Positions 8,639-18,002 are shown, numbered from the stretch's first letter. The stretch: 64,000 nt of DNA from an uncultured Lachnospiraceae bacterium (GCA_910579325.1 CAJTTU010000006.1:9768-73767), one strand, 5' to 3'. Made by a program: numbers and translations. Notes: a model not told the origin generated them from the sequence alone.

Positions 8639-8837
8639 CTGTTTTTTGCGGGATTCTCAGCCTGCGGCGGGTCGCCCTGGCGACATTTTACTTTTCCGGC
8701 ACGGCAGGCTTTTCCGTGAATGATCAAACTGCTCTTATAGATTTTTCCCTTCTCCTGTGCTATGCTTACCTTCAGTGAACCTTCATAAAATTCCTGCTCC
8801 GTCGGGGCAGCGCCTATACATTCCACGGAGGTAAAAC

Positions 8838-10439
8838 ATGAGCGTAACAGTTGCGGACCTGTTAAAACTCCCTTCCCTGCGCCAGGCAAAAGTAATTGCC
8901 GGGCACGGAGGGCTTACGAAAACGGTTTCTTCGATCTCGGTTCTGGAATCCACAGACCCCGGCGTGCTGGTGGACGAGGTCTTTCCCCAGGGAGAATATT
9001 TTGGCAGTGAAATCGTCATTACCGGATTTTTAAATATGACGGAGGATGTGGAACAACAGTATATCAATATGAAACGGCTTGCGGAGGGCGGCGAGGTCGG
9101 GCTGATCCTGTATTATGTGGGCGTCTATCTGAAAAAAATCGACAAACGGCTGACCGACTTTGCGAATGAGGCGGATTTTGTGCTGATTGTGATGCCGGAG
9201 GGGGATGTCACGCTGCGGTACGGAGAAGCCATTTCCGAGGTTACGTCTCTGATTCTCCAGGACAGGACCCACAACACCTCCTTTGTCTCGGAAATTTTGG
9301 AGCGTGTTTCCTCCCTTCCTTCCCACCAGCGAACCGTAGGTACGATTCTAAAAATGCTCAGCGACCGGATTTGTGCCTCCCTCGTTCTGTGCGACGGCTC
9401 CCTGCGGATTCAGAACATAAGCGCCTGGCCCAGAAGGGGGGAGGCCGCCGTCAAAAAAGGGATCGAAACCCTTGATGCCCTTCCGCCGGATCAGCAGTCC
9501 ATGGTCTGCGGCATTTTCCCGGACAGCCGCCTCTACCGGTTCTCCATCGGCAAAGAGCGGGGAGCAGGGCTTGAGCTCCTTGTGCTGCGGGAAGGCCTTC
9601 CACTGGACGCTTCCGTCCTGGCACAGCTTCAGGACGTGGTGCGCCTCGGCGTTGGCATCTGGGGGCAAAACCAGGGGGAAATGGCCATCCATGAGCTGAT
9701 CCGGGCCATATTGCAGGATGAGCCGATGCGAATGCGGCAGCTTTCCCACATTTTCCATATCAACGTGGCCGACATCCATGAAATGTGGCTCCTGCACTGT
9801 GAAGAAAACCAGACGGAACGCTTCCGGAGGGAGGGACTTGCGCTGGTACGGGAGCACCTTAGACACTACTGCCATACGGTGATAGCCGATCTGTATGAGG
9901 ATCAGCTTGTGGCTTTTATGGGCTGGATCGACCATGTCCCGGAGCGGACTTTGATTTCCCGGAATCTGTATGCCCGTCTGGAAGAATCAGGATTTTCGCT
10001 GTCGCTGACACGCTGTTATCCGCTGGACAGCACCTCGGATGTACGCCGGACTTATCTGCTGCACCAGGAGGAGATAGCGACTGCCCGGAGTATCTGGCCA
10101 CGGCATGGCTGCTATACCATGCAGGAGCTGGATTTCGCGGCAGGCTGCCGGCGGATTCTCTCCGACAGCGAAGCCGCCCTTATGGAGGCGCTGGCTCCTC
10201 TATCACCTCTTGCCGATGTCTGTGAGGACAATGCGCTGCCGGACACGCTGGAGGTTTATCTCCTGGATGCCGCAAGCAGCGTCCAGGCCTGCGCCGAACT
10301 CCTTTTTCTCCATAAAAACACGGTGAAATACCGGCTGAACCGCATCCGGAACCTGCTTGGCTATCCCTTAGGCAAAATGCCCGAGCTGTTTGCCCTTTAC
10401 CGGGCCGTGGCGCTGAGCCGGCTTATATCTTCTAAATAA
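8838..10439 (+). CDS. PucR family transcriptional regulator
   Basis: 533 residues. The N-terminus (VADLLKLPSLRQAKVIAGHGGLTKTVSSISVLE) is the PucR sensor domain, and the C-terminus (VYLLDAASSVQACAELLFLHKNTVKYRLNRIRNLLGY) is the PucR helix-turn-helix. PucR of Bacillus controls purine catabolism; relatives govern uptake and breakdown of small nitrogen compounds. It is divergent from the methyltransferase operon and followed in the same orientation by DUF917 and hydantoinase genes, its most likely targets. GGAGGTAAAAC precedes the ATG. The inducer is unknown. Confidence 0.88.
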   Translation: MSVTVADLLKLPSLRQAKVIAGHGGLTKTVSSISVLESTDPGVLVDEVFPQGEYFGSEIVITGFLNMTEDVEQQYINMKRLAEGGEVGLILYYVGVYLKKIDKRLTDFANEADFVLIVMPEGDVTLRYGEAISEVTSLILQDRTHNTSFVSEILERVSSLPSHQRTVGTILKMLSDRICASLVLCDGSLRIQNISAWPRRGEAAVKKGIETLDALPPDQQSMVCGIFPDSRLYRFSIGKERGAGLELLVLREGLPLDASVLAQLQDVVRLGVGIWGQNQGEMAIHELIRAILQDEPMRMRQLSHIFHINVADIHEMWLLHCEENQTERFRREGLALVREHLRHYCHTVIADLYEDQLVAFMGWIDHVPERTLISRNLYARLEESGFSLSLTRCYPLDSTSDVRRTYLLHQEEIATARSIWPRHGCYTMQELDFAAGCRRILSDSEAALMEALAPLSPLADVCEDNALPDTLEVYLLDAASSVQACAELLFLHKNTVKYRLNRIRNLLGYPLGKMPELFALYRAVALSRLISSK

Positions 10440-10544
10440 ACAGACATACCTGCCGACCCAGGCATCACCAAATCTGAGAGCAGATTGCTACGTGTTACCG
10501 CACTCCCGAAATTACGCAGTGGCTGATTTTGTAAGATTCTGTTC

Positions 10545-10583
10545 TTTGTCCATAAGGACAAAACAAAGCCTGTTTTTTTGTCC
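10545..10583. promoter_or_regulatory. Candidate operator upstream of DUF917/hydantoinase genes
   Basis: TTTGTCC (10545-10551) and GGACAAA (10556-10562) form an inverted repeat with a 4-base centre, and a further half-site TTTGTCC lies at 10577-10583. A TATAAT at about 10617-10622 has no good -35 box, which fits a promoter needing an activator such as the upstream PucR protein. Confidence 0.45.
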
Positions 10584-10656
10584 CTTTTACACTTTATAGC
10601 GGCAATGCGGCAGAAGTATAATTCTCCTACGTTGTAACATGAGGAGGAATGATTCT

Positions 10657-11751
10657 ATGCGAAAACTTGGAATTTCAGAAATTGAAGACATCGCCCTGGG
10701 CGCCGCCCTGTTAGGCGCAGGCGGGGGCGGCGACCCTTATGTGGGAAAGCTGGTAGCCATAGGCGCCGTAAAGGAGTGCGGCCCCGTGACCCTTTTAGAC
10801 CCCGAAGAAATACCTGACGACGCCCTGGTGGTTCCCATCGCCATGATGGGAGCGCCTACCGTGCTTTCGGAAAAAGCCATCGGCGGCACGGAATACAAGA
10901 CCCTTTACGATACGGTTTCCACCTTTTACGGAAAACCCATCCACGCTTTTATGCCCATCGAAGCCGGCGGCGTGAATTCCATGCTTCCCATTGCGGCGGC
11001 CGCCAGGCTGGGGCTGCCTTTGGTGGACTGTGACGGCATGGGACGGGCATTCCCGGAGCTTCAGATGGTGACCTTTACCATCGGCGACGGTTCCGCCACC
11101 CCTATGGCGCTGGTGGACGAGAAAGGCAATTCCTGTATCTTCCGCACCATCACAAACAAGTGGACGGAGGAGCTGGCCCGGGCGGTTACCATGGCCTGCG
11201 GCGGTTCCGTGTCCGTTTCCCTCTTTTCCATGGAGGGCGCTTTTATGAAGCAATACGGCGTAAAAGGCATCGTCACCCGCAGCCAGAGGCTGGGCTCTGC
11301 CATCCGCCGGGTAAAGGAGAGCTCAGACTGTACGCCGGAAGAAGAATTTTTACGTATCACCGAGGGCATCCGGCTCTTTAAAGGAAAAATCTGCGACGTG
11401 CTGCGGGAAGTCCGGGCCGGCTTTAACTTTGGCAAAGTTGTCCTTGACGGAATCGGCGATTACAAAGGAAAATCCGCCTATGTGGAATTTCAGAATGAAA
11501 ACCTGACGGCTTGTGTGGAAGGAACCCTTCTTGCCACCACGCCCGACCTGATCTGCCTGGTGGATACGGAAACCTTCCTGCCGGTTCCCACCGACGCCCT
11601 GAAATACGGAAAACGGGTTATGGCAGTGGGCCTCCCTTGCTATCCCCTCTGGCGCACGCCGGAAGGGCTGGAGCTTGTGGGACCCAGATATTTCGGCATC
11701 GACACGGATTACATTCCATTGGAAGAACGCTGCAAAGGAGGGAATCAGTAA
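10657..11751 (+). CDS. DUF917 / S-methyl-thiohydantoin desulfurase-like protein
   Basis: 364 residues. The start MRKLGISEIEDIALGAALLGAGGGGDPYVGK and the later VPIAMMGAPTVLSEK and FMPIEAGGVNSMLPIAAAARLGLPLVDCDGMGRAFPELQM are hallmark DUF917 (S-Me-THD) sequence. The family name comes from an enzyme of ergothioneine breakdown; most members are uncharacterised and sit beside hydantoinase genes, as here. The ATG at 10657 is chosen because AGGAGG lies 9 bases upstream; an earlier ATG at 10639 overlaps that ribosome site. The stop codon overlaps the next gene's ATG by one base, implying translational coupling. Confidence 0.85.
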   Translation: MRKLGISEIEDIALGAALLGAGGGGDPYVGKLVAIGAVKECGPVTLLDPEEIPDDALVVPIAMMGAPTVLSEKAIGGTEYKTLYDTVSTFYGKPIHAFMPIEAGGVNSMLPIAAAARLGLPLVDCDGMGRAFPELQMVTFTIGDGSATPMALVDEKGNSCIFRTITNKWTEELARAVTMACGGSVSVSLFSMEGAFMKQYGVKGIVTRSQRLGSAIRRVKESSDCTPEEEFLRITEGIRLFKGKICDVLREVRAGFNFGKVVLDGIGDYKGKSAYVEFQNENLTACVEGTLLATTPDLICLVDTETFLPVPTDALKYGKRVMAVGLPCYPLWRTPEGLELVGPRYFGIDTDYIPLEERCKGGNQ

Positions 11752-13304
11752 TGTATAAGCTTGGTATAGACGTTGGCGGCACGAACACGGATGCCGTCCT
11801 GATCGATGAAAATCTCCAGGTGGCGGCCAGTGTAAAGCAGCAAACCACAGAGGATGTATACGGCGGCATTCTGGCGGCCGTCCGTGCGGTCTTAAAGGAA
11901 TCCGGCGTAAATCCTTCCGAAATCCGGCAGGCCATGCTGGGTACCACCCAGTGCACCAACGCAATTGTACAGAGAAAAGGGCTTGCGCCCATCGGGATTT
12001 TACGGATCGGCGCCCCTGCCGCCCTGGGGATTCCTCCGATGGTAGACTGGGCGGAGGATCTGAAAACAGTGGTTGTGGATACGGCTATGGTCGGCGGCGG
12101 CTTCGAATATGACGGCAAGGAGCTGGCTCCTTTTGACGAGGAAGCCGCCAGGGACTTTTTCCTGGGGCTGAAAGAGAAGAACGTTCAGTCTGTCGCAATC
12201 TCCTGCGTGTTCTCCACAGTCCGCAGCGATCACGAGCTGAAAGCCGCAGCCCTGTGCCGGGAAGTGATGGGCGACGGCGTCCATGTATCGGTTTCCAGCG
12301 AAATCGGCTCCATGGGGCTGATGGAGCGGGAAAATGCCACGATTTTAAACGCCGCCCTCTATCATGTGGCGGAATCCTTTACGGAAGGCTTTGCCCGAAG
12401 CCTCCGGGATGAGGGCATAACCAATGCGGACGTCTATCTCTCCCAGAACGACGGCACGCTGATGACCATGGAATACGCCAGGCGCTACCCCATCCTGACC
12501 ATCGCCTGCGGCCCGACGAATTCCATCCGGGGCGCCTGCTACTTAAGCAGCCTGAAAAATGCCGTTGTGGTGGACGTGGGCGGCACAACGACGGATCTTG
12601 GCGTAATTCAGAACGGATTTCCCCGGGAATCCGGCGTAGCCGTCACAATCGGCGGCGTCCGCACCAATTTCCGTATGCCTGATGTGATTTCCATCGGCTT
12701 AGGCGGCGGCTCCATTGTCAGGGAGCTTGGGGACGGCAGGGTTACTGTCGGGCCGGACTCCGTGGGGTATCAGATTACGGAAAAAGCGCTGGTCTTTGGC
12801 GGGGATGTATGTACGGCCACGGATATCGCCGTACGGCTGGGGCTTGCCAGGCTGGGAGACCCGTCAAAGGTTTCCCATCTGAGCGAAGAGTTCGCAAGAA
12901 AAGCGCTGGCAGCGGCCACAGAGCTGGTGGAGGACAGCCTGGATGCCATGAAGGTTTCCAGCGAGGATGTGGATTTGATTCTTGTAGGCGGCGGTTCGAT
13001 TATCCTGCCGGAGACACTTTCCGGGGCAAAGACGGTGGTGAAACCGGAATCCGGCGGCGTGGCAAACGCCATCGGCTCTGCGATTTCCAAGGTTTCGGGG
13101 AATTATGAGAAGCTGGTGGATTATCTGGCGACGCCCAGGGAGCAGGCGCTTGAGGAAGCAAAAGCAGAGGCGGCCAGGCTGGCCGTGGAGGCCGGGGCTG
13201 TGGAGGAATCGGTGGAGATTATTGATGTGGAAGATGTGCCGCTCCAATATTATCCGGGAAATACGAACCAGGTGAAGGTGAAAGCGGCCGGGGATCTGAG
13301 GTAA
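11751..13304 (+). CDS. Hydantoinase/oxoprolinase family protein (HyuA type)
   Basis: 517 residues. MYKLGIDVGGTNTDAVLID opens the actin-like ATPase fold, GTTQCTNAIVQRKGL and VVVDVGGTTTDLGVIQNG are the hydantoinase A phosphate motifs, and ISIGLGGGSIV follows. HyuA proteins use ATP to open hydantoin or 5-oxoproline rings, usually with a HyuB partner; here the partner is DUF917 instead. AAAGGAGGG precedes the ATG. With the PucR regulator this forms a small catabolic unit for a cyclic amide or thiohydantoin-like compound; the substrate is inferred only to that level. Confidence 0.88.
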   Translation: MYKLGIDVGGTNTDAVLIDENLQVAASVKQQTTEDVYGGILAAVRAVLKESGVNPSEIRQAMLGTTQCTNAIVQRKGLAPIGILRIGAPAALGIPPMVDWAEDLKTVVVDTAMVGGGFEYDGKELAPFDEEAARDFFLGLKEKNVQSVAISCVFSTVRSDHELKAAALCREVMGDGVHVSVSSEIGSMGLMERENATILNAALYHVAESFTEGFARSLRDEGITNADVYLSQNDGTLMTMEYARRYPILTIACGPTNSIRGACYLSSLKNAVVVDVGGTTTDLGVIQNGFPRESGVAVTIGGVRTNFRMPDVISIGLGGGSIVRELGDGRVTVGPDSVGYQITEKALVFGGDVCTATDIAVRLGLARLGDPSKVSHLSEEFARKALAAATELVEDSLDAMKVSSEDVDLILVGGGSIILPETLSGAKTVVKPESGGVANAIGSAISKVSGNYEKLVDYLATPREQALEEAKAEAARLAVEAGAVEESVEIIDVEDVPLQYYPGNTNQVKVKAAGDLR

Positions 13305-13375
13305 GATAACCGGATTACTGAAAGTCACATCAACACCACATAAACATTTAACTTAACAAACCCACAGATATCGAC

Positions 13376-13423
13376 AAGGCGCAGATGTTTTCCACATTCC
13401 GTATGTAGAACCATCTGCGCCTT
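13376..13423. other. Long perfect hairpin downstream of hydantoinase gene
   Basis: AAGGCGCAGATG (13376-13387) pairs perfectly with CATCTGCGCCTT (13412-13423) around a 24-base loop. There is no T run on either side, so it is a weak terminator candidate or a repeat. Confidence 0.5.
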
Positions 13424-13513
13424 ACATGCTAAATATCATTTGTCAAATCAACTATCCAAAACCTTATATATTTATCAATGCGGCAAATACCTTGTCAGGA
13501 AAGACTATAATTT

Positions 13514-13872
13514 TTACATACAATAGGTTTCAACTAATTCAATAATTTCCTGATCTGTCGGTATCCGGTTATCCTCTTTTTTGTAATAAATCGTAAGCAA
13601 ATATACTTCCCTGTCGTCCCGAACCGCATAGTAAATAATCCGATAACCATTGGACTGCCCTACCTTGGCGTCCGTATTCGCAGAACGTACTTTAAAGGTA
13701 TGTCCGTCGGTATCTTCAATCCGGGAATTTCTGTTCCTATCAGATTCCCTTTCTCCAGTTCATCCGTTACGGCTTTAATATCAGCGCCAATATGGGTGAA
13801 CTTCTTTTTCTTGATATAATATTTTACGTCTTTTTCAAACCGTTCGGTAGGAATAACCGTGTATATGGACAT
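13514..13872 (-). pseudogene. RelE/ParE-family toxin, frameshifted
   Basis: Translation from 13872 gives MSIYTVIPTERFEKDVKYYIKKKKFTHIGADIKAV...IPGLKIP and then leaves the family sequence and stops at about 13660. Moving to the next frame restores DGHTFKVRSANTDAKVGQ and SNGYRIIYYAVRDDREVYLL to a stop at 13514. A single missing base near 13697-13702 explains this; together the two parts give a normal ~118-residue RelE-superfamily mRNA interferase. The start directly follows the antitoxin stop. Whether it is a true mutation or a sequencing error cannot be told. Confidence 0.78.
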
Positions 13873-14034
13873 TTATTTTTCTTCCTCTTTACTCCACTTT
13901 TCAATATTTGCAAATAACTCGTTTAAAGAGCGTTTTGGAGTCTTGCCTTCACGCATACTTTTCATTTCCTTACAAGACTCAATAATAGATTCTGAAATTG
14001 TGCAGGGTCTTGCCTGCTTTATATCCGTATACAT
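13873..14034 (-). CDS. Small antitoxin partner of the RelE-like toxin
   Basis: A 53-residue open frame (MYTDIKQARPCTISESIIES... ending IEKWSKEEEK) has AAGGAGA about 10 bases upstream and ends immediately before the toxin ATG with no gap. Size, charge and position match antitoxins of RelE-type pairs. I do not recognise a named DNA-binding family in it. A TATAAT lies at about 14086-14091, and two direct copies of TACAAATG upstream could be operator half-sites. If the toxin is dead, the antitoxin may remain as an orphan. Confidence 0.7.
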   Translation of the reverse strand: MYTDIKQARPCTISESIIESCKEMKSMREGKTPKRSLNELFANIEKWSKEEEK

Positions 14035-14141
14035 TACCTCTGTCTCCTTGCTTTATATTTTTCAATTCGTTCTCTTACATATATATTATAACATTTGTAT
14101 TCGCATTTGTATAGGCAGTATATTTACACCTGTTAAGCTTT

Positions 14142-14747
14142 TTAAAAGGTATCCAAATCCTCCTCATACGCATGAGTCGCCACATATTTCAGATACTCGA
14201 TGGCTTCCCGCACCTGAGGGATACACAGAATCAGCAGGGTAACTGCCATCTCCACGCAGATATAGCTGCTGTAAACGAGGGAATACCGGATCGTCTCGTC
14301 ATAAAAATAGCTGCAGTTCCAGACGCTCTCGATATAGCGCAGCAGCACGGCCAGCAGGTATCCGATCCACAGGCTGCCTTTACCTTTATTTTTATCTTTA
14401 TCTTCTTTATTGTTATCTTTTTCATTTTTATGGCAAAGAAAGCCGCAGATTCCCAGCAGCCCGTAGCCCAGGATATAATCATACAGCTCTGCCACCACAT
14501 TGTCCGAATCATTGACATTGCGCAGCAGAAACTTGATACAGCCGAAAATCAATGCTGTTAGAAGGCCTGTCCATCCGCCGAAGAAATACCCTGCCATGCA
14601 GACCGCCAGCATACTTAAGAAAGTAACCTCTCCGCCCTCCGCCAGTTCCAGCGGCTGCAGATAGGATAAAAGCAGGCCCGCCCCCAGGATGATTAAAATC
14701 CACAGCCATTTCCGGTTCCACAAAAAATGCTCTTTTTCCCAAATCAT
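14142..14747 (-). CDS. ThiT-like ECF transporter S component (tentative)
   Basis: 201 residues with about six hydrophobic segments. The segments FFGGWTGLLTALIFGCIKFLLRN, NVVAELYDYILGYGLLGICGF and ETIRYSLVYSSYICVEMAVTLLIL resemble the thiamine-binding S component ThiT, which works with a shared ECF ATPase module. A Lys/Asp/Asn-rich loop (KNEKDNNKEDKDKNKGKG) is unusual for ThiT. Start is the ATG at 14747 with GGAG 6 bases upstream; the longer TTG start is rejected. It is last in the polyamine operon, just after a tandem repeat. An alternative is an unrelated membrane protein. Confidence 0.55.
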   Translation of the reverse strand: MIWEKEHFLWNRKWLWILIILGAGLLLSYLQPLELAEGGEVTFLSMLAVCMAGYFFGGWTGLLTALIFGCIKFLLRNVNDSDNVVAELYDYILGYGLLGICGFLCHKNEKDNNKEDKDKNKGKGSLWIGYLLAVLLRYIESVWNCSYFYDETIRYSLVYSSYICVEMAVTLLILCIPQVREAIEYLKYVATHAYEEDLDTF

Positions 14748-14763
14748 ATCTGTCTCCAATTGC

Positions 14764-14846
14764 AGTTGCGCAACTACTTTCCTTATTTGGTCCGTTGCTG
14801 TTATTGCAGTTGCGCAGCTACCCTCCTTTATCCGGTCCGTTGCTGT
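14764..14846 (-). repeat. Tandem ~44-bp leader repeat (two units)
   Basis: On the minus strand two adjacent units each start ACAGCAACGGACC (left boxes at 14834-14846 and 14789-14802 on the plus strand) and end TGCGCAACTGCAAT (right boxes at 14808-14819 and 14764-14775). The first unit encodes the last codons of the upstream gene; the second ends next to the GGAG of the ThiT-like gene. Confidence 0.65.
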
Positions 14847-15343
14847 TTTGACCGCTCTGTCAGACGGCTTAATTTTTTCTTCCGTACATACTGCCTCTTC
14901 CTGCTCAGAATATACATCACCAGCAAAATCAGCCCGCCGCCGCCGATCACCATCACATCAAAGGTACTTCCGGCCGCCTCGATGGCGATATCGAAATTCT
15001 CATAGAACCGTTCCAGAAGCCCCACCATATATTCCTGCACCTGGATAATCGCAAGGACTGTGGCCGCCACATTGATCACCATCCCGTTTCTCCGCTCCGT
15101 CTGGGCGTTCTCGATATCCACCATATGCTCCAGAAAATCCTGCTGCTCATAGTAGCTCTGCCGCAGCTCGTCATTCTCAAATGCCTTGCGGATCTGCTCC
15201 GCCTCCTTCTGGGTGCCGTAATACTTGAAATTATTGCTCTGCCAGAACTTGATGGTCTTTGCGTAATCCCGGTACAGCTTGCTGATATACTGATAGGAAA
15301 CGTCGCCCTCCCGCAAAAAAGCGTTGGAAATCTTGATCGTCAT
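14828..15343 (-). CDS. Unknown membrane protein with C-terminal helices
   Basis: 171 residues, no recognised family. The first ~85 residues are charged and helical (DYAKTIKFWQSNNFKYYGTQKEAEQIRKAF), followed by ENAQTERRN, a moderately hydrophobic stretch and a clear membrane helix (VMVIGGGGLILLVMYILSRKR) with a basic cytoplasmic tail. The layout recalls CorA-like or DUF155-like proteins with a long helix before two C-terminal helices, but no GMN motif is present. I chose the ATG at 15343, one base after the upstream stop, for coupling; a start at 15373 would overlap the upstream gene by 29 bases. Confidence 0.65.
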   Translation of the reverse strand: MTIKISNAFLREGDVSYQYISKLYRDYAKTIKFWQSNNFKYYGTQKEAEQIRKAFENDELRQSYYEQQDFLEHMVDIENAQTERRNGMVINVAATVLAIIQVQEYMVGLLERFYENFDIAIEAAGSTFDVMVIGGGGLILLVMYILSRKRQYVRKKKLSRLTERSKQQRTG

Positions 15344-15344
15344 C

Positions 15345-16736
15345 TTATTCAGCGCCGTATTCTGGAAAATCATAGGTGGCCGTCAGTTCCATCCGCTTTT
15401 CCGGCTCCATCTCATCATAGTCATACAGCAGAAAGGCCACGACTTCTTCCGTCATATATGCCTCATAATAATCATAAATAGCCTTGCTGTTTTTCGCCTG
15501 TTCCAGCAGCTCCTGATACCGGATATGGAAATCCTGATGCATACTGTTGTAGGTTTCCGCCGACAGAATATTCAGAAATTCCCTGTCATCCTCCGGTTTT
15601 TTTGAAAGGCATATAAAATTTTTGCCCCTTCCGCATGCCAGCAGGCCGTATTCCTCCCGCAGATATTCGCTTACATTCCGATAACGATAAAACCCTTTCT
15701 CATCCTTCCAGCCCTCCTCCCGGATTTCCAGGCAGCCCTGGCAGAGCTGATCTTCCAGCTGGGAAGAGGAATACCGGGAATCCGGTACCAGCAGCATCAA
15801 AATATACATATGGGTCGGATGATGGGCAAGCAAAGACAGATAGACCTTTTCCTCCCCCGCGATATAAGGCTTTTTCTCCCTTCCCACCAAAGCCTCATCC
15901 TCGCCGACGTAGGTCTCATCCAGCGTATGCATCAGGTAAAACTCGCCCAGATAAACCCGTTCAAGCTCTCCCACGATATCGCTGTCATATTCATATTTCA
16001 GACACCCGTCAAGCGCCTCCAAAAGACATCCGGCAAGCTTTGGCGCCCTGGCATTCCGTTCCTCCCGTTCTTCAAGAAGCCGGTTAATCCGGGTATTTTT
16101 CTCATTATCCGCATAGGGCAGAAACAGATAGGAATCATTCCGGTAAGTTTTGAAATACAGATCCTTTTTCAAAAGCTTTTCCAGGTACATCCCCTCGCAC
16201 AGATAAACCTTATTGCCGCCCTCGATTTCCCGGTACAGGCTGAACATCCGGCGGCTTAAAAATTTCTGCCCGTCCTCGGACACCGTCGTCCCGGAAATGC
16301 CGCCGATCTGAAAGCCTTCCGCCTGCAGCTGGTTCAGATAATCAATAAATCCGTCCGTCAGCATACGGACCACAGCCTGCTGATCCCTGTATTCCGGCGC
16401 CACCGCCACCGAGATAATAAACAGGTAATTGAGCTCGGAAGCAGAATACTCCGCCAGCTCCTCCGGCATAATGTCGTCGTCCCGGATCTTCATGCCTTCT
16501 TCCACGATTTCTTCCCACAGCGCAGGCTTTACCGGAAAAAAATTAATATATCCGGCCGCTTGGTCCTGCTCCCGGTCCATCACACACACGAAAGTCCTGG
16601 GATTCTGCCGGTATCTGGCCGCCATCCGTTCCAGACTGCCCACATATTCGTCCGCATAGCAGGCCCGGTCTATGGCCATAATATTTGGTAAAAAACTTTC
16701 GCCAAATTCTTCGCCTTTTAAAATAGAATATTCCAT
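15345..16736 (-). CDS. GNAT-like N-terminal domain protein of unknown function
   Basis: 463 residues. The first ~200 look like an acetyltransferase of the GNAT fold: MAIDRACYADEYVGSLERM, AGYINFFPV, then LNYLFIISVAVAPEYRDQQAVVRMLTDGFIDYL, where the acetyl-CoA loop is expected but the canonical Q/RxxGxG/A is replaced by RDQQAVV. The last ~260 residues match nothing I recognise. AGGAGAG precedes the ATG at 16736. It starts 34 bases after potD and is followed within one base by the two-helix membrane protein, so both appear tied to polyamine uptake. Polyamine acetylation is a tempting but unproven role. Confidence 0.65.
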   Translation of the reverse strand: MEYSILKGEEFGESFLPNIMAIDRACYADEYVGSLERMAARYRQNPRTFVCVMDREQDQAAGYINFFPVKPALWEEIVEEGMKIRDDDIMPEELAEYSASELNYLFIISVAVAPEYRDQQAVVRMLTDGFIDYLNQLQAEGFQIGGISGTTVSEDGQKFLSRRMFSLYREIEGGNKVYLCEGMYLEKLLKKDLYFKTYRNDSYLFLPYADNEKNTRINRLLEEREERNARAPKLAGCLLEALDGCLKYEYDSDIVGELERVYLGEFYLMHTLDETYVGEDEALVGREKKPYIAGEEKVYLSLLAHHPTHMYILMLLVPDSRYSSSQLEDQLCQGCLEIREEGWKDEKGFYRYRNVSEYLREEYGLLACGRGKNFICLSKKPEDDREFLNILSAETYNSMHQDFHIRYQELLEQAKNSKAIYDYYEAYMTEEVVAFLLYDYDEMEPEKRMELTATYDFPEYGAE

Positions 16737-16770
16737 GATCTCTCCTGTCACGACATGTCCGGACACTGTA

Positions 16771-17838
16771 TCAGTCCGCCTTAAATTCTTTCCATAATTC
16801 GTTCATCAGGTCATTGGCCTCCGTACTTAACTGCAGGGATACCTCGCAGTTGTCCGTGGCATGCTCGGAAGGAACCAGCGCTTCATTCTGCCTGTCTTCC
16901 TCGGACAAAGCGTTAATCACCGCTTCGTTGGGCGTGGAATAGTAGATATATTCAAAATTCTTCATAGCGATGTCTTCTCTGCATAAGAAATCCAGAAACT
17001 GCTGTGCGGCCTCAATATTGTCACAGGATTTTGTAATCACCCAGCCGTCCAGCCAGACATTGGAACCCTCTTTTGGAATCACATAGGCCAGGTTTTCATT
17101 GTACTGGTTTCCCAGATAGGCCTCGCCGGAATATACCACAGCCATCGCCGCATTTCCGGCCACCACCTCGTCTCTGGCCTCGTCCACCAGATACGCCTGT
17201 ACGTCCGGTTTCTGCTTAATCAGCAGCTCCTGGGCTTCGCGCATCTCTCCTTCGTCATTGCTGTTCAGGGAATAGCCCAGATATTTCAGCGCCAGCATAT
17301 AGGTGTCCCGCATACTGTTCTGCATCACGATCTCTCCGGCATAGTCTCCGTTAAACAGCACTTCCCAGCTGTCCACAGGGCCATTTGTCTTCGTGGTGTC
17401 ATAGAGAATGCCCATGGTTCCCCAGAAATAAGGGACCGTATAGCTGTTTTCCGGGTCAACGGCTTTTGCCAGCTCCCAGTATTTTTCTCCGATATTTCCT
17501 ATGTATTCCATATTCCCGATGTCAATTTTCTGCAATTCATCTTCCTGAATCAGCCGCTGCAGCATATAGTCCGTGGTACACAGCAGATCGTAGGAGATGG
17601 CGCCGGATTTGTACTTTGTATACATTTCTTCCGGCGTCAGCGCCTCCTCATATTTGATTTCGATTCCCGTCTCCTCCGTAAACTGCCGGATCACGTCGGG
17701 GTCCATATACTCGCCGTAATTGAAAATGGTCAGACTTCCGTTTTCCGCCTTCTTTTTTGCGCAGCCTGCTCCCGACAACGCCACTGAAAGGATCACTACT
17801 CCCATTGTAATCACTGAAAATATCTTTTTGTTCATCAA
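16771..17838 (-). CDS. potD: Spermidine/putrescine-binding lipoprotein
   Basis: 355 residues beginning with a lipoprotein signal: basic start, hydrophobic helix and LSGAGC with Cys26 as lipid site. The mature part starts GSLTIFNYGEYMDPDVIRQFTEETGIEIKYEEALTPEEMYTKY and contains SYTVPYFWGTMGILYD, both typical of PotD/PotF polyamine-binding proteins. It captures polyamines outside the membrane and passes them to PotBC. It is the fourth transporter gene of the operon, 164 bases after potC, and I see no separate promoter there. Confidence 0.92.
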   Translation of the reverse strand: MMNKKIFSVITMGVVILSVALSGAGCAKKKAENGSLTIFNYGEYMDPDVIRQFTEETGIEIKYEEALTPEEMYTKYKSGAISYDLLCTTDYMLQRLIQEDELQKIDIGNMEYIGNIGEKYWELAKAVDPENSYTVPYFWGTMGILYDTTKTNGPVDSWEVLFNGDYAGEIVMQNSMRDTYMLALKYLGYSLNSNDEGEMREAQELLIKQKPDVQAYLVDEARDEVVAGNAAMAVVYSGEAYLGNQYNENLAYVIPKEGSNVWLDGWVITKSCDNIEAAQQFLDFLCREDIAMKNFEYIYYSTPNEAVINALSEEDRQNEALVPSEHATDNCEVSLQLSTEANDLMNELWKEFKAD

Positions 17839-18002
17839 ACATTACCTCTTTTCCGAAACTTTTATTAAAAATTCTCATCTAAAACTTTTTCATATTTTTC
17901 TACATTTTTCCACACTTGAGTTCTCCCGCGACAGGCAGCTCCAAAACCGCTCTGTTCCATACGCAGAAACATTCCTCATACGGCCTGAATCCATACGTTT
18001 TT

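Noticed and set aside
11511..11750. N-terminal extension of the hydantoinase gene
   Set aside because: The extension is an out-of-frame shadow of DUF917; the ATG at 11751 has a clear ribosome site and the family start.
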